Assembly (NCBI RefSeq): GCF_040548875.1
Contig: NZ_JBEPSJ010000004.1
Span: 62,001-126,000 of the forward strand
DNA length: 64,000 bases
From: Conyzicola nivalis_A
Lineage (GTDB): Bacteria > Actinomycetota > Actinomycetes > Actinomycetales > Microbacteriaceae
Reading direction: 5' to 3'
The notes below the pieces were generated by a model. That model was not told the DNA's origin, did no database searches, and saw nothing but the letters and a program-made list of their open reading frames with translations. A program made the position numbers and the translations under genes. Shown here piece by piece: positions 34,846-44,593 of this stretch (the first letter of the stretch is position 1; each line of letters opens with the position of its first letter).

Positions 34846-36525
34846 CTACTGCTGCACCGCGAGCAGGGTCGCGGTGGTGCCCGTCTGCTGCCAGCTGGTG
34901 CCGCGCGGCCGGAAGATCTCGCCCTGGTCGGTGAGGACGCGCAGCCCGTCGGTGCCGCCGTTGCCGCCGACGATGGTCACGCCGCCCTCGAGCTGCCCCA
35001 GTACCGCGCTCGGGCCGCCGATCTCGAAGCTCATGACGGTCGTCTCGCCGCCGGTGCGCGACAGCGTGGCCACGGTGCGGTTGTCGACCCACGCCGCGCC
35101 CACAGGGGTCGCCTTGCCGACCTGCAGCGGGAAGGGCTCGCCGAGCGCGACGGGCACGCCGTCCTGGCGGAGGATCCCGTAGAGGTTGAGCTGCGGCCCC
35201 GCGCTCGTGCTGAGGTACATCAGCAGCCGCGCTCCGTCGCGGGAGACGGCCAGCGCGACGACGCCCGCATCGGCGGGCAGGGTGGAGCCGACGACGTGCG
35301 GCTGGCCGTCCAGGCCGAACGCGGTGAGCGCGGAGGCGCTGGATTCGGGCACCGACCAGATGAATCCGGAGTTGTCGATCGAGGGGGCCGCGAGTCCGGG
35401 CCTCTCGTCGACCAGGAGCGGGGGTGTCGCTCCCGTGCGCACCGCGAACACCCCCTGCGGGTTGCGCACGGCGGCCTGCGACTTCCCGCTCCCGAGGGCG
35501 ACGGCGGTCGGCGCGAGCGCCACGACCTTGTTGCTGAGCTGCGGGATCGGGTTGATGTCGTTGACGGCGGCGAAGCCGAACTCGTCGTCCGAGAGCACGA
35601 GCGGCGCCGGCTCTACCGTGGGGATGGTGACGGCGGTCGCGGCGTCGGTGTCGGGGATCTCCAGCGGTATGCCGCCGACCGTGATGACGACGCTCGACAC
35701 CACGGCGAGGCTGGCCGAGAGCTGCTGCCGCATACGCTGGCGTTCGACGGTGGTCGTCGACCTCGCCTCGTCGGAGAGGTCGACGGTGGCGACCCCGGCC
35801 GTGATCGTGACGAGCCCGTCGCCGAGCTGGGTGCCGGCGGGGAAGGCAGAGACGACGACGCCGTTGCTCAACCAGGGAGACTGGCCGGCGAGCAGTGAGT
35901 TCACCACCCGGATCGAGGTGCTCGACCGGGTCGGGAACCACCGCACGTCGGGCACCAGGTACGCGCCGCTCGGGTCGAAGTAGAACAGCGGGTATTCGCC
36001 GAAGACCTGGGGGAAGTTGTTCTGCGAGAGCACGATCCCCGGCGGCGCGGAGCTGATCCGCCACTGGTCGTCCTCCTTCACGAAGGTGAACGGCAGGCTC
36101 AGGCTGGCAGGGTCGCTCGCGCTGTACCGGCCCTCTCGGCTGACGCTCGCCGAGGTGGAGAGCGAGTATGACAGTTCGATCTCGGAGTCGCGGCGCACCG
36201 TGCCGATGCCGGAGCGGATCGTGGTCAGCTCGTCGGGGTCCCACTCCTCGGCGAAGTCCTCGGCGAGAAACTGCCGGGCTATCTCGTAGCCGTTCTGGGG
36301 GTTGGTGGCGGCGGCGATGAAGTCGGAGAGGATCTCCTCCTGGGTCGACTCGGCGCGCGGGCCCTGTGGCTCGAAGCCGAGGTTCGGCTCGGCCTCGTCG
36401 TTGACGGCGCTGCCCGCGGTGACGCGGCCGTCGGTCGGGATTCCGGCGCAGGCGGAGAGGCCGAGCATCGCCGCGACGGCGAGCGCGACGGCGGCGCGAC
36501 GGGTACGCGAGGTGCGGTCAGACAT
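34846..36525 (-). CDS. lpqB: Lipoprotein LpqB, MtrAB accessory factor
   Basis: 559 residues. A signal peptide ends in lipobox LSAC (C26); a GerMN domain (about 190-300, TRSSTSIRVVNSLLAGQSPW) is followed by a beta-propeller-like C-terminal domain. In homologues LpqB modulates the sensor MtrB at the cell surface. The start overlaps the mtrB stop by 8 bp, so translation is coupled. Length and position match the mtrA-mtrB-lpqB operon of other Actinobacteria. Confidence 0.95.
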   Translation of the reverse strand: MSDRTSRTRRAAVALAVAAMLGLSACAGIPTDGRVTAGSAVNDEAEPNLGFEPQGPRAESTQEEILSDFIAAATNPQNGYEIARQFLAEDFAEEWDPDELTTIRSGIGTVRRDSEIELSYSLSTSASVSREGRYSASDPASLSLPFTFVKEDDQWRISSAPPGIVLSQNNFPQVFGEYPLFYFDPSGAYLVPDVRWFPTRSSTSIRVVNSLLAGQSPWLSNGVVVSAFPAGTQLGDGLVTITAGVATVDLSDEARSTTTVERQRMRQQLSASLAVVSSVVITVGGIPLEIPDTDAATAVTIPTVEPAPLVLSDDEFGFAAVNDINPIPQLSNKVVALAPTAVALGSGKSQAAVRNPQGVFAVRTGATPPLLVDERPGLAAPSIDNSGFIWSVPESSASALTAFGLDGQPHVVGSTLPADAGVVALAVSRDGARLLMYLSTSAGPQLNLYGILRQDGVPVALGEPFPLQVGKATPVGAAWVDNRTVATLSRTGGETTVMSFEIGGPSAVLGQLEGGVTIVGGNGGTDGLRVLTDQGEIFRPRGTSWQQTGTTATLLAVQQ

Positions 36526-38125
36526 CGGCGTCCTCCTTCGTGGCGGCCTCGACGGGCGGCAGTTCGAGCGGCGACTCGGTGATGACCGTTCCGCGGACGC
36601 GGGGCAGGGTGAGCCGGAAGCAGGAGCCCTCCCCGGGTGCAGACCAGACCTCGAGCCAGCCGCCGTGCAGCGCGGCGTCCTCGAGGGAGATCGCGAGGCC
36701 GAGGCCGGTGCCGCCCGTCGAGCGCTGCCTCGACGGGTCTGCGCGCCAGAACCGGTCGAACACCCGCTCCATAGCCGCCGAGGTCATGCCGATGCCGTAG
36801 TCGCGCACCGCGATGGCGACGGCGGTCGCGTTGCTGTCGACGTAGACGACGATCGGGCGGCCCTCGCCGTGGTCGATGGCGTTCGCGAGCAGGTTCTGCA
36901 GGATGCGGCGGATGCGACGCGAGTCGACGTCGGCCTGGAAGTATCCCCCGGGCGCATCCAGCCGCAGCTCGGTGCCCTTCGACGCCGACAGCGTCTGCAC
37001 CGAGTCGATGGCGTCCTCGACGAGGCGCACCAGGTTCGTCGGCTCCACCTCCATGTCGACGGCGCCGGCGTCGTAGCGGCTCATCTCGAGCAGGTCGGCG
37101 AGCAGCAGCTCGAACCGCTGCACCTGCGTGTGCAGCAGCTCGGTGGTGCGGGCGGTCGCGGGAGGGAAGGTGTCGCGCTGGTCGTAGAGCACGTCGCCGG
37201 CGAGGCGGATCGTGGTCAGCGGAGTGCGCAGCTCGTGCGAGACGTCGGAGACGAACCGCTGCTGCACCTGGGAGAGCGCCGCGAGCTTGGTGATCTGCTT
37301 CTGCAGGCTGTCGGCCATGCCGTTGAACGAGCGGGCGAGGGTGGCGATGACGTCTTCGCCGCGCTCGGGGATACGCACCTCGAGCTGTCCGGCGGCGAGC
37401 TTCTCGCTCGTCTCGGCGGCGAGGCGCACCGGGGCGACGATGAGTCGCACCACGGTGAACGTCACGGCGCCGATGAGCACCACGAGGCTCGAGAGCCCAA
37501 GCCAGAGGGTGCCCTGCACGAACGACAGCACCTGCTGCGTGTCGCTCAGGTTGTAGACGAGGTAGAGCTCGTACTGCCCGGAGGTGGGAACATCGAGCAG
37601 CGAGCCGACGACGATTCCCGGATCGACGCCGCCGTCGTCGCGGTCGAGCGACACCGACTGCCAGTACTGGCGTCCGTCGCTCGACGACTCGACGCTCTCC
37701 CGCAGCTCGGGCGAGATGGTGGTCTCCGGGTCGAGGCCGCGGGTGGTGAGGTCGACGGGGATGCGCGGACCGGACTGCCCCGGGGTGCGCAGGATCGCGA
37801 TCTCGGTGCCCGCCGGGGTGAGCGACGCCTGGATCGCTGCGTTCGACGCCGCGCTCATCGCCGTCTCGAGGTCGAGAGACGACGACTGCTGAGCTGCGTC
37901 GAAACGCACCTGCGCGGCGATGTTCGACCGCTCGGAGGCGGCGAGCGCGTCGTTCACGCGGGAGTTGAACAGGTTCGTGTTGATGCTGTACGACATGACC
38001 AGGCCGATCACACCCACGGCGACCGTGCACAACGCCACCGAGATGGCCACCGTGCGCCACTGCAGCGACGAGCGCCACAGCCGCTCGAGGCGCAGCAGCC
38101 ACGCGCGCCAGGTGAGGTAGCGCAT
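36518..38125 (-). CDS. mtrB: Sensor histidine kinase MtrB
   Basis: A 535-residue membrane kinase with helices at about 27-48 and 205-230, a roughly 155-residue extracytoplasmic domain, HAMP, the phosphoacceptor motif FVSDVSHELRTPLTTIR (H297) and HATPase boxes (NLLANAIDH, GIGM, GGTGLGLAIS). It partners with MtrA in control of cell wall and division genes. The ATG at 38125 is 2 nt past the mtrA stop. Upstream in-frame sequence runs through mtrA and is not coding here. Confidence 0.96.
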   Translation of the reverse strand: MRYLTWRAWLLRLERLWRSSLQWRTVAISVALCTVAVGVIGLVMSYSINTNLFNSRVNDALAASERSNIAAQVRFDAAQQSSSLDLETAMSAASNAAIQASLTPAGTEIAILRTPGQSGPRIPVDLTTRGLDPETTISPELRESVESSSDGRQYWQSVSLDRDDGGVDPGIVVGSLLDVPTSGQYELYLVYNLSDTQQVLSFVQGTLWLGLSSLVVLIGAVTFTVVRLIVAPVRLAAETSEKLAAGQLEVRIPERGEDVIATLARSFNGMADSLQKQITKLAALSQVQQRFVSDVSHELRTPLTTIRLAGDVLYDQRDTFPPATARTTELLHTQVQRFELLLADLLEMSRYDAGAVDMEVEPTNLVRLVEDAIDSVQTLSASKGTELRLDAPGGYFQADVDSRRIRRILQNLLANAIDHGEGRPIVVYVDSNATAVAIAVRDYGIGMTSAAMERVFDRFWRADPSRQRSTGGTGLGLAISLEDAALHGGWLEVWSAPGEGSCFRLTLPRVRGTVITESPLELPPVEAATKEDADV

Positions 38126-38127
38126 GG

Positions 38128-38808
38128 CTAGCCGGGGCTGCCGGCACGGTAACCCACCCCGCGCACGGTCATGACGATCCTCGGGTTGTCCGGGTCGAGC
38201 TCGACCTTGGCGCGCAGCCGCTGCACGTGCACGTTCACGAGCCGGGTGTCTGCCTTGTAGTGGTAGCCCCACACCTGCTCGAGAAGCATCTCGCGCGTGA
38301 ACACCTGCTGCGGTTTGAGTGCGAGCGCCAGCAGAAGCTCGAATTCGAGGGGGGTCAGGTTGATCTTGTCGCTGCCGCGCAGCACCTCGTGGCCGGCGAC
38401 GTCGAGAACCAGGTCGCCCACGGTGAGGGTGCCGGTCGGCGACTCGGGGCTGGGGCGTAGACGCGTGCGGATGCGTGCGACCAGCTCCTTGGGATTGAAC
38501 GGCTTGACGACGTAGTCGTCGGCTCCGCTCTCCAGGCCCTTCACCACGTCCGCGGTGTCGCTCTTTGCGGTCAGCATGATGATGGGGACGCCGGACTCCT
38601 CGCGGATCTGCGAGCACACCTCGATGCCGTCGATGCCGGGCAGCATGAGGTCGAGCAGAACGAGGTCGGGATCGGCGCTGTGGAAGGCGTCGAGGGCACC
38701 GGAGCCGTCGGCGCAGAACGAGATCTCGAATCCTTCGGCGCGCAACACGATGCCGATCATCTCCGCGAGAGCGGTGTCATCGTCGACTACTAGAATTTTG
38801 GCGTTCAT
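38128..38808 (-). CDS. mtrA: Response regulator MtrA
   Basis: A 226-residue OmpR-family regulator: receiver with D9/D10 and phosphoacceptor D53 (LVLLDLMLPGIDG), winged helix with LTPLEFELLLALALKPQQVF and RLVNVHVQRLRAKVELDPDN. It is close to mycobacterial MtrA along its length. First gene of the mtrA-mtrB-lpqB operon. I see no perfect GTAAC direct repeat (the MtrA consensus) in the 124-bp upstream region. Confidence 0.97.
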   Translation of the reverse strand: MNAKILVVDDDTALAEMIGIVLRAEGFEISFCADGSGALDAFHSADPDLVLLDLMLPGIDGIEVCSQIREESGVPIIMLTAKSDTADVVKGLESGADDYVVKPFNPKELVARIRTRLRPSPESPTGTLTVGDLVLDVAGHEVLRGSDKINLTPLEFELLLALALKPQQVFTREMLLEQVWGYHYKADTRLVNVHVQRLRAKVELDPDNPRIVMTVRGVGYRAGSPG

Positions 38809-38932
38809 AGCCCTCTACCGTTTGTGGCCCAGCTTTCGGGTAAAAGCGGGAGCTTTCGCACAAGAGTAGCCGAGTGTGTGAGCATAAATAGCGCACTCGC
38901 ATTCGAGACGCAGAAGGAAGAGGCACTTCTCA

Positions 38933-40192
38933 GTGAGCGACAACAATGTGTGGCAGCCGCCGAGCGGCACGCCCGCACCTCCTCCTTCCCCGCCCGTGGC
39001 TCCCGGCGCCTTTCCCCCGCCGACAGCGCAGTTTCCGCCGCCGGCCGCGCAGTATCCGCCGCAGCAGCCCGGAAGCACGCAGCAGCCCGCGTGGACCCCG
39101 CCGCCCAAGCCCGGCCTGATCCCGCTGCGCCCGCTCGGCTTCGGCACCCTCCTCGGGGCGTCGTTCCAGGTCATCCGCCGCAACCCGCGCCCCACGTTCG
39201 GCATCGCGCTGCTGCTCAACGGCGTCGTCATCCTGCTCTTCGTCGGCATCATCGCCGGCGTCGCCACCTGGGCGTTCTCGCGCGTCAACTCCGCCACGGT
39301 CGAGAACACCGACGAGATCACCGCCGGCGCCATCGGCGCGGGTGTGCTCGCCGCGCTCATCCCCATCGTTCTCTCGGTGCTCGTCGGCGCCGTGCTGCAG
39401 GGCATCATCTCCCTCGAGGTCTCCCGGGCGACTCTCGGCGAGAAGCTGACGACGCGCAGCCTCTGGCGCCTCGCCCGCGGCCGCATCGGCGCGCTCATCG
39501 GCTGGTCGGCCGCCGTGACCGGGGCGGTGACCGTCGCCGTCGTCGCGGTCAGCCTGATCGTCACGCTGATCATCTCGTTCGGCGGCGACGCCGGGGTGGT
39601 CATCGGCATCATCCTCGCGATCTTCGCCGGACTCGGCGCCGTGGTCGTCTGGTTCTGGCTCGCGACCAAGCTCTCGCTCATCCCGAGCATCCTGATGCTC
39701 GAGCGGCTGCCTCTGCGCGAGGCCATCGGCAGGTCATGGCGCCTCACCTCCGGCGCCGGGTACTTCTGGAAGATCCTGGGCACGCAGCTGCTCGTCAACT
39801 TCATCGTGCAGACGGCGGCCCAGGTCGTCACGTTCCCGCTCTCGATCGTCAGCGGCATCGGCGGCGCCCTGGTGAACCCGAACGAGGACATGAGCGCCGG
39901 CATCGCGGTCATCGCCGTCACCTACGTGCTCACGGGCATCGTCAGCCTCGTCTTCTCCGCCCTCGCGTCGGTGACGCAGGCGTCGGTGACGGCACTCCTC
40001 TACATCGACGTGCGCATGCGCAAGGAAGGCCTCGACCTCGAGCTGGTGCGCTTCGTCGAGGCCAGACAGGTCGGACAGAGCGGTGTCGGCAACCCGTACC
40101 TCGTCGACGCGGCGACCGGATCGCAGTCCGCGCCCCGTCAGCCCGCGCCCCCGACGCCCATGCCCCCGACGAACGACTCCCCCTGGTCGTGA
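38933..40192 (+). CDS. Multi-pass membrane protein with Pro-rich N-terminus
   Basis: A 419-residue protein: a cytoplasmic Pro/Gln-rich tail (about 1-60, repeats of FPPP and QYPP type), then about six membrane helices, with RNPRPTFGIALLL and LTSGAGYFWKILGTQLLVNF resembling glycerophosphodiester-phosphodiesterase membrane domains. It heads a tightly coupled operon with DUF4129, DUF4350, MoxR and DUF58 genes. The GTG at 38933 is the first credible start. Its TGA overlaps the next GTG by 4 nt. Confidence 0.8.
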   Translation: MSDNNVWQPPSGTPAPPPSPPVAPGAFPPPTAQFPPPAAQYPPQQPGSTQQPAWTPPPKPGLIPLRPLGFGTLLGASFQVIRRNPRPTFGIALLLNGVVILLFVGIIAGVATWAFSRVNSATVENTDEITAGAIGAGVLAALIPIVLSVLVGAVLQGIISLEVSRATLGEKLTTRSLWRLARGRIGALIGWSAAVTGAVTVAVVAVSLIVTLIISFGGDAGVVIGIILAIFAGLGAVVVWFWLATKLSLIPSILMLERLPLREAIGRSWRLTSGAGYFWKILGTQLLVNFIVQTAAQVVTFPLSIVSGIGGALVNPNEDMSAGIAVIAVTYVLTGIVSLVFSALASVTQASVTALLYIDVRMRKEGLDLELVRFVEARQVGQSGVGNPYLVDAATGSQSAPRQPAPPTPMPPTNDSPWS

Positions 40193-40851
40193 CGGCCGGG
40201 CTGAGCGCATCGGCGGCCGGAGCCGTCGGCGTCCCCGTCGACCCCGACGCCGACGAGGCGCGGCGGCTGCTGCTCGACGAGCTGTCCAAGCCCGAGTACC
40301 GGGAGGCGCAGCCCACGTGGTTCGACCGTCTCGCCACCGCCATCGGCGACTGGCTCCAGTCGCTCACCGTCGGCTCGGCGGGCGGTCCTCCCGGCATCGG
40401 CCTGCTCATCGTCATCCTCCTGGTGGTCGTCGCCCTCGTGGTGGCGTTCCTCGTCTTCGGGCTTCCGCGGCTGTCCACCAGGAGCCGGGTCACCGGCAGC
40501 CTCTTCGGCGACGACGCGCGCGACGCCGCCGCGATCCGGCGTGCCGCCGAGTCGGCGGCGGGTCGCGGCGACTTCGCGCTCGCCATCACCGAGATGTTCC
40601 GTGCGACGGCTCGCGGGCTCGCGGAGCGCACCGTGCTCAGCACCACTCCGGGCACCACCGCGCACGACTTCGCCCAGCGGGCGGCATCCGCCTTCCCCGA
40701 TTTCGACGACGCCCTCCGCGACGCCGCCGTCGCCTTCGACGAGGTGCGCTACCTCGGCCGCGACGGCAGCGCCACCCAGTACGAGGCGATCGCCGCCCTG
40801 GAACGTGGACTGCGCGAGGCCAGGCCCGTGCTCGACACGGTGGGCGGATGA
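40189..40851 (+). CDS. DUF4129 domain membrane protein
   Basis: 220 residues: an N-terminal periplasmic or cytoplasmic segment with DEARRLLLDELSKPEYREAQ, one membrane helix (about 64-88), then the conserved DUF4129 cytoplasmic part (FALAITEMFRATARGLAERT and DDALRDAAVAFDEVRYLGRD). These proteins recur in MoxR/DUF58 clusters with transglutaminase-like or membrane partners. The GTG start overlaps the previous stop (GTGA) and the TGA overlaps the next ATG (ATGA), so three genes are translationally chained. Confidence 0.85.
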   Translation: MTAGLSASAAGAVGVPVDPDADEARRLLLDELSKPEYREAQPTWFDRLATAIGDWLQSLTVGSAGGPPGIGLLIVILLVVVALVVAFLVFGLPRLSTRSRVTGSLFGDDARDAAAIRRAAESAAGRGDFALAITEMFRATARGLAERTVLSTTPGTTAHDFAQRAASAFPDFDDALRDAAVAFDEVRYLGRDGSATQYEAIAALERGLREARPVLDTVGG

Positions 40852-42035
40852 GCGCCCCCGCCGGCGAGCAGCGGGTCATCACCGCACGCCCGGGAACCGC
40901 GCTGCGCCGTTCGGTGTTCTGGATCGCCGCCGCGGCATTCGCCGTGATCGTGAGCCTCGTCGGCATCCTCGTCGCTGGATCGATGTCGACGAGCGACCCG
41001 CTCGCCGCCGACAACCCCGCACCGGCCGGCGCCAAGGCGCTCGTCGAGGTGCTGCGCCAGCAGGGTGTCGCCGTCGAGATCGCCTCGAGCCTCGACGAGG
41101 CCGAGGAGGCAGTCGACGACGCCGCATCCGCCACACTCCTCTACTACGACCCCGACTCGATCCTCGACACCGAGCAGCGCACGCGCGCGTTCGCCATCGC
41201 CGACACGCTCGTCGCCGTGAACCCGAGCTTCGACCAGCTCGCCGACATCTCGCCCGACGTCGCCCAGGCCGGCGCCGTGGACGGGGAGGCGACCGCCGGG
41301 TGCGACCTGCGGGCGGCGACGAACGCCGGCTCGATCACGAGCGACGGCTTCGCCTTCCGCTACATCGGAACCGACGAGAGCGCCGTGCAGTGCTTCGACG
41401 ACGGCGACGACGCCTACTCGCTGGTTCGGGTGCCCCACGGCGACGGAACCGCGACCGTCGTCGGCACCACGCGGGCGCTCAGCAACGAGTTCGTCGCCGA
41501 CAGGGGCAACGCCGCGTTCGGCCTCGCCCTGCTGGGCGAGAACCCCACGCTCGTCTGGTACATCCCGACGGTCGACGACCTGACGACCGAGGTCCCGCCG
41601 ACCCTGGGCGAGCTCAGCCCCGGCTGGGTGCTGCCCGCCACGGCCCTCGTGCTGCTCACCGCCCTCGCCGCCGCGGTGTGGCGTGGCCGGCGCTTCGGCC
41701 CGCTCATCGTCGAGAACCTGCCCGTCACCGTCAGGGCGAACGAGACCATGCAGGGCCGCGCGCGCCTGTACGAGAAGTCGTCGGCGCGCATGCGGGCGAT
41801 CGACTCGCTGCGCATCGGCGCCGTGCAGCGGATCGCCGTGCTCTGCGGCCTTCCCCGGGTCGCGACCGTCGACGACGTGATCGCGGCGGCCGCCGCCGTC
41901 ACCCGCACCGACCTGGCCGAGGTGCGACGCGTGTTGCTCGACGCGGCGCCCGCCACCGACCGAGACCTGGTCGGGCTCTCGGACGACCTGCTCACCCTCG
42001 AACGTTCCGTCGCGACATCCGTCACTCCCACCTGA
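40848..42035 (+). CDS. DUF4350 domain membrane protein
   Basis: A 395-residue protein with helices at about 22-44 and 264-282 flanking an extracytoplasmic DUF4350 domain (NPAPAGAKALVEVLRQQGVA and ATLLYYDPDSIL; the fold resembles GATase-like/ABC-accessory domains), then a cytoplasmic tail (RRFGPLIVENLPVTVRANET). It corresponds to the gene preceding moxR in the equivalent mycobacterial cluster. The start overlaps the DUF4129 stop by 4 nt. Confidence 0.85.
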   Translation: MSAPAGEQRVITARPGTALRRSVFWIAAAAFAVIVSLVGILVAGSMSTSDPLAADNPAPAGAKALVEVLRQQGVAVEIASSLDEAEEAVDDAASATLLYYDPDSILDTEQRTRAFAIADTLVAVNPSFDQLADISPDVAQAGAVDGEATAGCDLRAATNAGSITSDGFAFRYIGTDESAVQCFDDGDDAYSLVRVPHGDGTATVVGTTRALSNEFVADRGNAAFGLALLGENPTLVWYIPTVDDLTTEVPPTLGELSPGWVLPATALVLLTALAAAVWRGRRFGPLIVENLPVTVRANETMQGRARLYEKSSARMRAIDSLRIGAVQRIAVLCGLPRVATVDDVIAAAAAVTRTDLAEVRRVLLDAAPATDRDLVGLSDDLLTLERSVATSVTPT

Positions 42036-42042
42036 AGCCCCG

Positions 42043-43044
<1,002 letters not shown>

Positions 43045-43080
43045 TGCGCACCCCCGGCAGAGCAAGAAGGATCGCGCCTC

Positions 43081-44397
43081 ATGGCCATTAGCGGCAGGTT
43101 CGTTCTCCTGATCGCGGCCGGCATCGTGCCGGTCGTGGTGTTCGCCGACCCCTCCGCGCTCTACCTGTGGCTCGCCTTCTGCGTGCTGCTCGCCGGGTTC
43201 GACCTGGTGCTGGCCGCCTCTCCCCGCCGCATCCGCCTCGACCGGGCGCTGCCGGGGCCGGTGCGCCTGGGCGAGCGCGTCGAGGCGACCCTGTTCCTCA
43301 CCAACCAGAGCGGGCGGCGGATGCGCGCGGTCGTGCGTGACGGCTGGCCGCCCTCCGCGGCGGCCTCCCCCACTCGGCAGCGTGTGTCGGTCCCGGACGC
43401 CGAGCGCCGGTCGATCGTCACAGCGCTCACCCCGTTCCGGCGCGGGGAGCGGCGCGCCGCCCACGTGACCCTGCGCTCGTTCGGGCCGCTCGGGCTGCTC
43501 GCCCGCCAGGCGTCGATCGTGGTTCCCGGCGCGATCACCGTGCTGCCGCCGTTCAACTCCCGCAAGCACCTGCCGTCGAGGCTGGCCCGCCTGCGCGAGC
43601 TCGACGGGGCGACGAGCGTGATGGTGCGCGGGCAGGGAACCGAGTTCGACAGCCTGCGCGACTACGTGCGCGGCGACGACGTGCGCTCGATCGACTGGCG
43701 CGCGACCGCCCGCCACGGCGACCTCTCCGCCGGAACCGGCCGCGGCCTCGTCGTGCGCACCTGGCGCCCGGAGCGCGACCGCCGCGTTGTGATCGTCGTC
43801 GACAGCGGCCGCACCTCGGCGGCGCGCATCGACAACGAGCCCCGCATCGACACCGCCTTCGAGTCGGCGCTGCTGCTCGCCGCTCTCGCCAGCCGCGCCG
43901 GCGACCGCGTCGACCTCGTCGTCTTCGACCGCCGGGTGCGCGGACGCGTGCAGGGCGCCAGCGGCGCCGATCTGCTGAATCGGATGGTCACGACGATGGC
44001 CCCGGTCGAACCGGAGCTCATCGAGATGGACTGGAGCGCGGTGCCGGCCCTCGTGCGCTCCGTCACGTCGCAACGCGCCCTCGTCGTGCTCGCCACCTCG
44101 ATCGACGCGCCGGGCGCCTCCCGCGGCCTGCTCACGGTGCTGCCGCAGCTCACCCGCAGGCACACCGTGCTCGTGTCGAGCGTCGTCGACCCGACCGTGA
44201 TCGAGGCGACCCGCCAACGGGCGGACCGCGCGGAGGTGTACCGGGCGGCCGCCGGCGAACGGGCCCTGCTCGACATGGCACGCGTGTCGGCCGCCATCCG
44301 TCAGCTCGGAGCCGAGGTCGTCACGGGCGCGCCCGCCGACCTGCCGCCCGCCCTCGCCGACCGGTACATAGCGCTCAAGGCCGCCGGCCGGCTGTAG
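43081..44397 (+). CDS. DUF58 domain protein (VWA-like partner of MoxR)
   Basis: 438 residues. Two N-terminal helices (about 4-42), a beta-rich segment with RRIRLDRALPGPVRLGERVE, the DUF58 core MVRGQGTEFDSLRDYVRGDD and RSIDWRATARHGDLS, then a VWA-like fold beginning VVIVVDSGRTSAAR, where the MIDAS DxSxS is reduced to DSGRT. It is the expected MoxR client. A structured inverted repeat follows the stop. After it the conserved cluster is interrupted by catalase and Fur genes. Confidence 0.9.
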   Translation: MAISGRFVLLIAAGIVPVVVFADPSALYLWLAFCVLLAGFDLVLAASPRRIRLDRALPGPVRLGERVEATLFLTNQSGRRMRAVVRDGWPPSAAASPTRQRVSVPDAERRSIVTALTPFRRGERRAAHVTLRSFGPLGLLARQASIVVPGAITVLPPFNSRKHLPSRLARLRELDGATSVMVRGQGTEFDSLRDYVRGDDVRSIDWRATARHGDLSAGTGRGLVVRTWRPERDRRVVIVVDSGRTSAARIDNEPRIDTAFESALLLAALASRAGDRVDLVVFDRRVRGRVQGASGADLLNRMVTTMAPVEPELIEMDWSAVPALVRSVTSQRALVVLATSIDAPGASRGLLTVLPQLTRRHTVLVSSVVDPTVIEATRQRADRAEVYRAAAGERALLDMARVSAAIRQLGAEVVTGAPADLPPALADRYIALKAAGRL

Positions 44398-44593
44398 CCG
44401 CGCGCCCGGTGGAGTGCCCGGTGCGTGCGCGAGCGCCCGGTGCGTGCGCTGGGCCCGGTGTCGCGGCCCGACCGTAAACGAAGGACTTGACGCCCGTGCA
44501 CCCGTTGAACCTGTGTTCACGGGCCGCACGGAGCGGCAAGTCCTTCGTTTTCAGTGCTGCTGCTCGTTGAGTGCTGCTGCTCGATCGGTGCTG
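44398..44593. other. 196-bp repeat-rich spacer between DUF58 gene and catalase
   Basis: No gene. It contains two copies of GCCCGGTGCGTGCGC near 44417 and 44438, the large inverted repeat at 44476-44550, and two copies of AGTGCTGCTGCTCG near 44553 and 44570. The mix of short direct and inverted repeats at this convergent junction is unusual for the window. Confidence 0.6.
44476..44550. terminator. 14-bp perfect inverted repeat, convergent terminator
   Basis: AAACGAAGGACTTG (44476-44489) and CAAGTCCTTCGTTT (44537-44550) pair perfectly around 47 nt that contain a nested CCCGTG/CACGGG stem. T-rich ends on both strands suit termination of both the DUF58 operon and catalase. Confidence 0.6.
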